Assembly (NCBI GenBank): GCA_946406115.1
Contig: OX291558.1
Span: 15,058,205-15,122,204, forward strand
DNA: 64,000 bases
From: Apoda limacodes
Lineage: Eukaryota; Arthropoda; Insecta; Lepidoptera; Limacodidae
Reading direction: 5' to 3'
Positions 63,752 through 64,000 of this stretch are shown here, piece after piece. Under the pieces are notes generated by a model, which was not told the DNA's origin, ran no database searches, and saw only the letters and a list, made by a program, of their open reading frames with translations. Every line of letters begins with the position of its first letter. Within the stretch, counting starts at the first letter, position 1. The position numbers and the translations under genes are program-made.

Positions 63752-64000
63752 TTGTAATATATCACCGACAACGTTAAAGAGTAGCAAAAAAATAGGGTGG
63801 AAAGCCCGTCTTGTTAGGTGCAATACATCCGGAGATACGATAGTGGCTACGCTAGCTTTAGTCTAAAGCTAACAGGACCATGGTATCTCGGAAACCGGTG
63901 GAGCAAAAAAATCAGTTCTTAGGCAAAGTAATAGCAATTAAATAGCAAAAAAATAAGGTGCAAACCCCGTGTTGATAGGTGTAATTGGTCCGGAGATACG
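63690..64000. repeat. Tandem and inverted repeat block at window end
   Basis: TAGCAAAAAAATA(G/A)GGTG.AAA.CCCGT followed by TCCGGAGATACG occurs at 63,782 and 63,943 (period 161); the second copy is cut by the window edge. GATTTTTTTGCTCCACCG (about 63,692-63,709) is the reverse complement of CGGTGGAGCAAAAAAATC (about 63,896-63,913), so an inverted component is also present. Confidence 0.65.

Noticed and set aside
1..64000. CRISPR array, bacterial operon or riboswitch
   Set aside because: No spaced identical short repeats, Shine-Dalgarno-led gene series or prokaryotic gene order; the sequence is eukaryotic and repeat-rich.

Overview
The window is AT-rich, repeat-dense animal DNA, most likely from a moth or butterfly. 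The evidence is the set of dispersed repeats: short Helitrons beginning TCTATATATATAAAA or TCCATACTAATATTATAAAT and ending CTAG-T, the dispersed family running from GGGTTCCGTACC to CTTGGCCGGTTTTTT, RTE and Jockey/CR1-type LINEs, a Helentron with subterminal inverted repeats, and an hAT element. I see no bacterial-type gene organisation and no complete host gene. Protein-coding capacity is almost all transposon-derived.

Layout. 1-19.7 kb is mostly unrecognised AT-rich DNA with LINE fragments of one Jockey/CR1-like family, a tandem repeat of about 138 bp (5.6-6.1 kb), two GC-rich repeat blocks (2.1-2.6 and 8.2-8.65 kb), an RTE tail, and dispersed repeats at 14.4 and 16.6 kb. 19.75-26.95 kb is a nearly intact autonomous Helentron. 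It has a basic N-terminal segment, CxxC zinc fingers, a HUH Rep nuclease, a PIF1-type helicase and a C-terminal EEP endonuclease, in one frame interrupted by a single TAG. 27-35 kb holds a (CA)n tract, an orphan ORF, broken LINE pieces, dispersed repeats and a tandem array of about 60 bp. 35.2-38.7 kb is the longest copy of the Jockey/CR1-like LINE, broken by a 2-nt deletion just before its RT catalytic motif and by later lesions. 39.4-43.5 kb has a decayed RT, two abutting Helitrons and a higher-order satellite-like array. 45.67-46.03 kb is a 5'-truncated RTE copy with a perfect 13-bp target duplication. 47.1-49.2 kb is a tRNA-like SINE split by an hAT element (8-bp target duplication) that itself carries another repeat. 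49.3-49.9 kb is a complete short Helitron with a perfect 3' hairpin. 54.0-55.0 kb contains a non-autonomous Helentron derivative and another complete short Helitron.

The most unusual structure is a near-perfect inverted duplication: arms of about 2.14 kb at 56,425-58,560 and 59,670-61,815, separated by a unique spacer of about 1.1 kb. The spacer contains a fragment whose plus-strand translation resembles the UEV-like domain of BRE/BABAM2, with splice-site-like borders, and an opposite-strand ORF of 95 codons. The arms carry mirrored copies of a TA-flanked MITE and of an RTE tail, so the duplication is younger than those insertions. If transcribed it would form a long hairpin RNA.

How the parts relate: the Helentron could supply Rep/helicase functions to the 54-kb derivative, which shares its 5' end and subterminal repeats. 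The short Helitrons, MITE, SINE and hAT element encode nothing visible and would depend on enzymes made elsewhere. Identifications rest on reading motifs by eye; no database search was possible.
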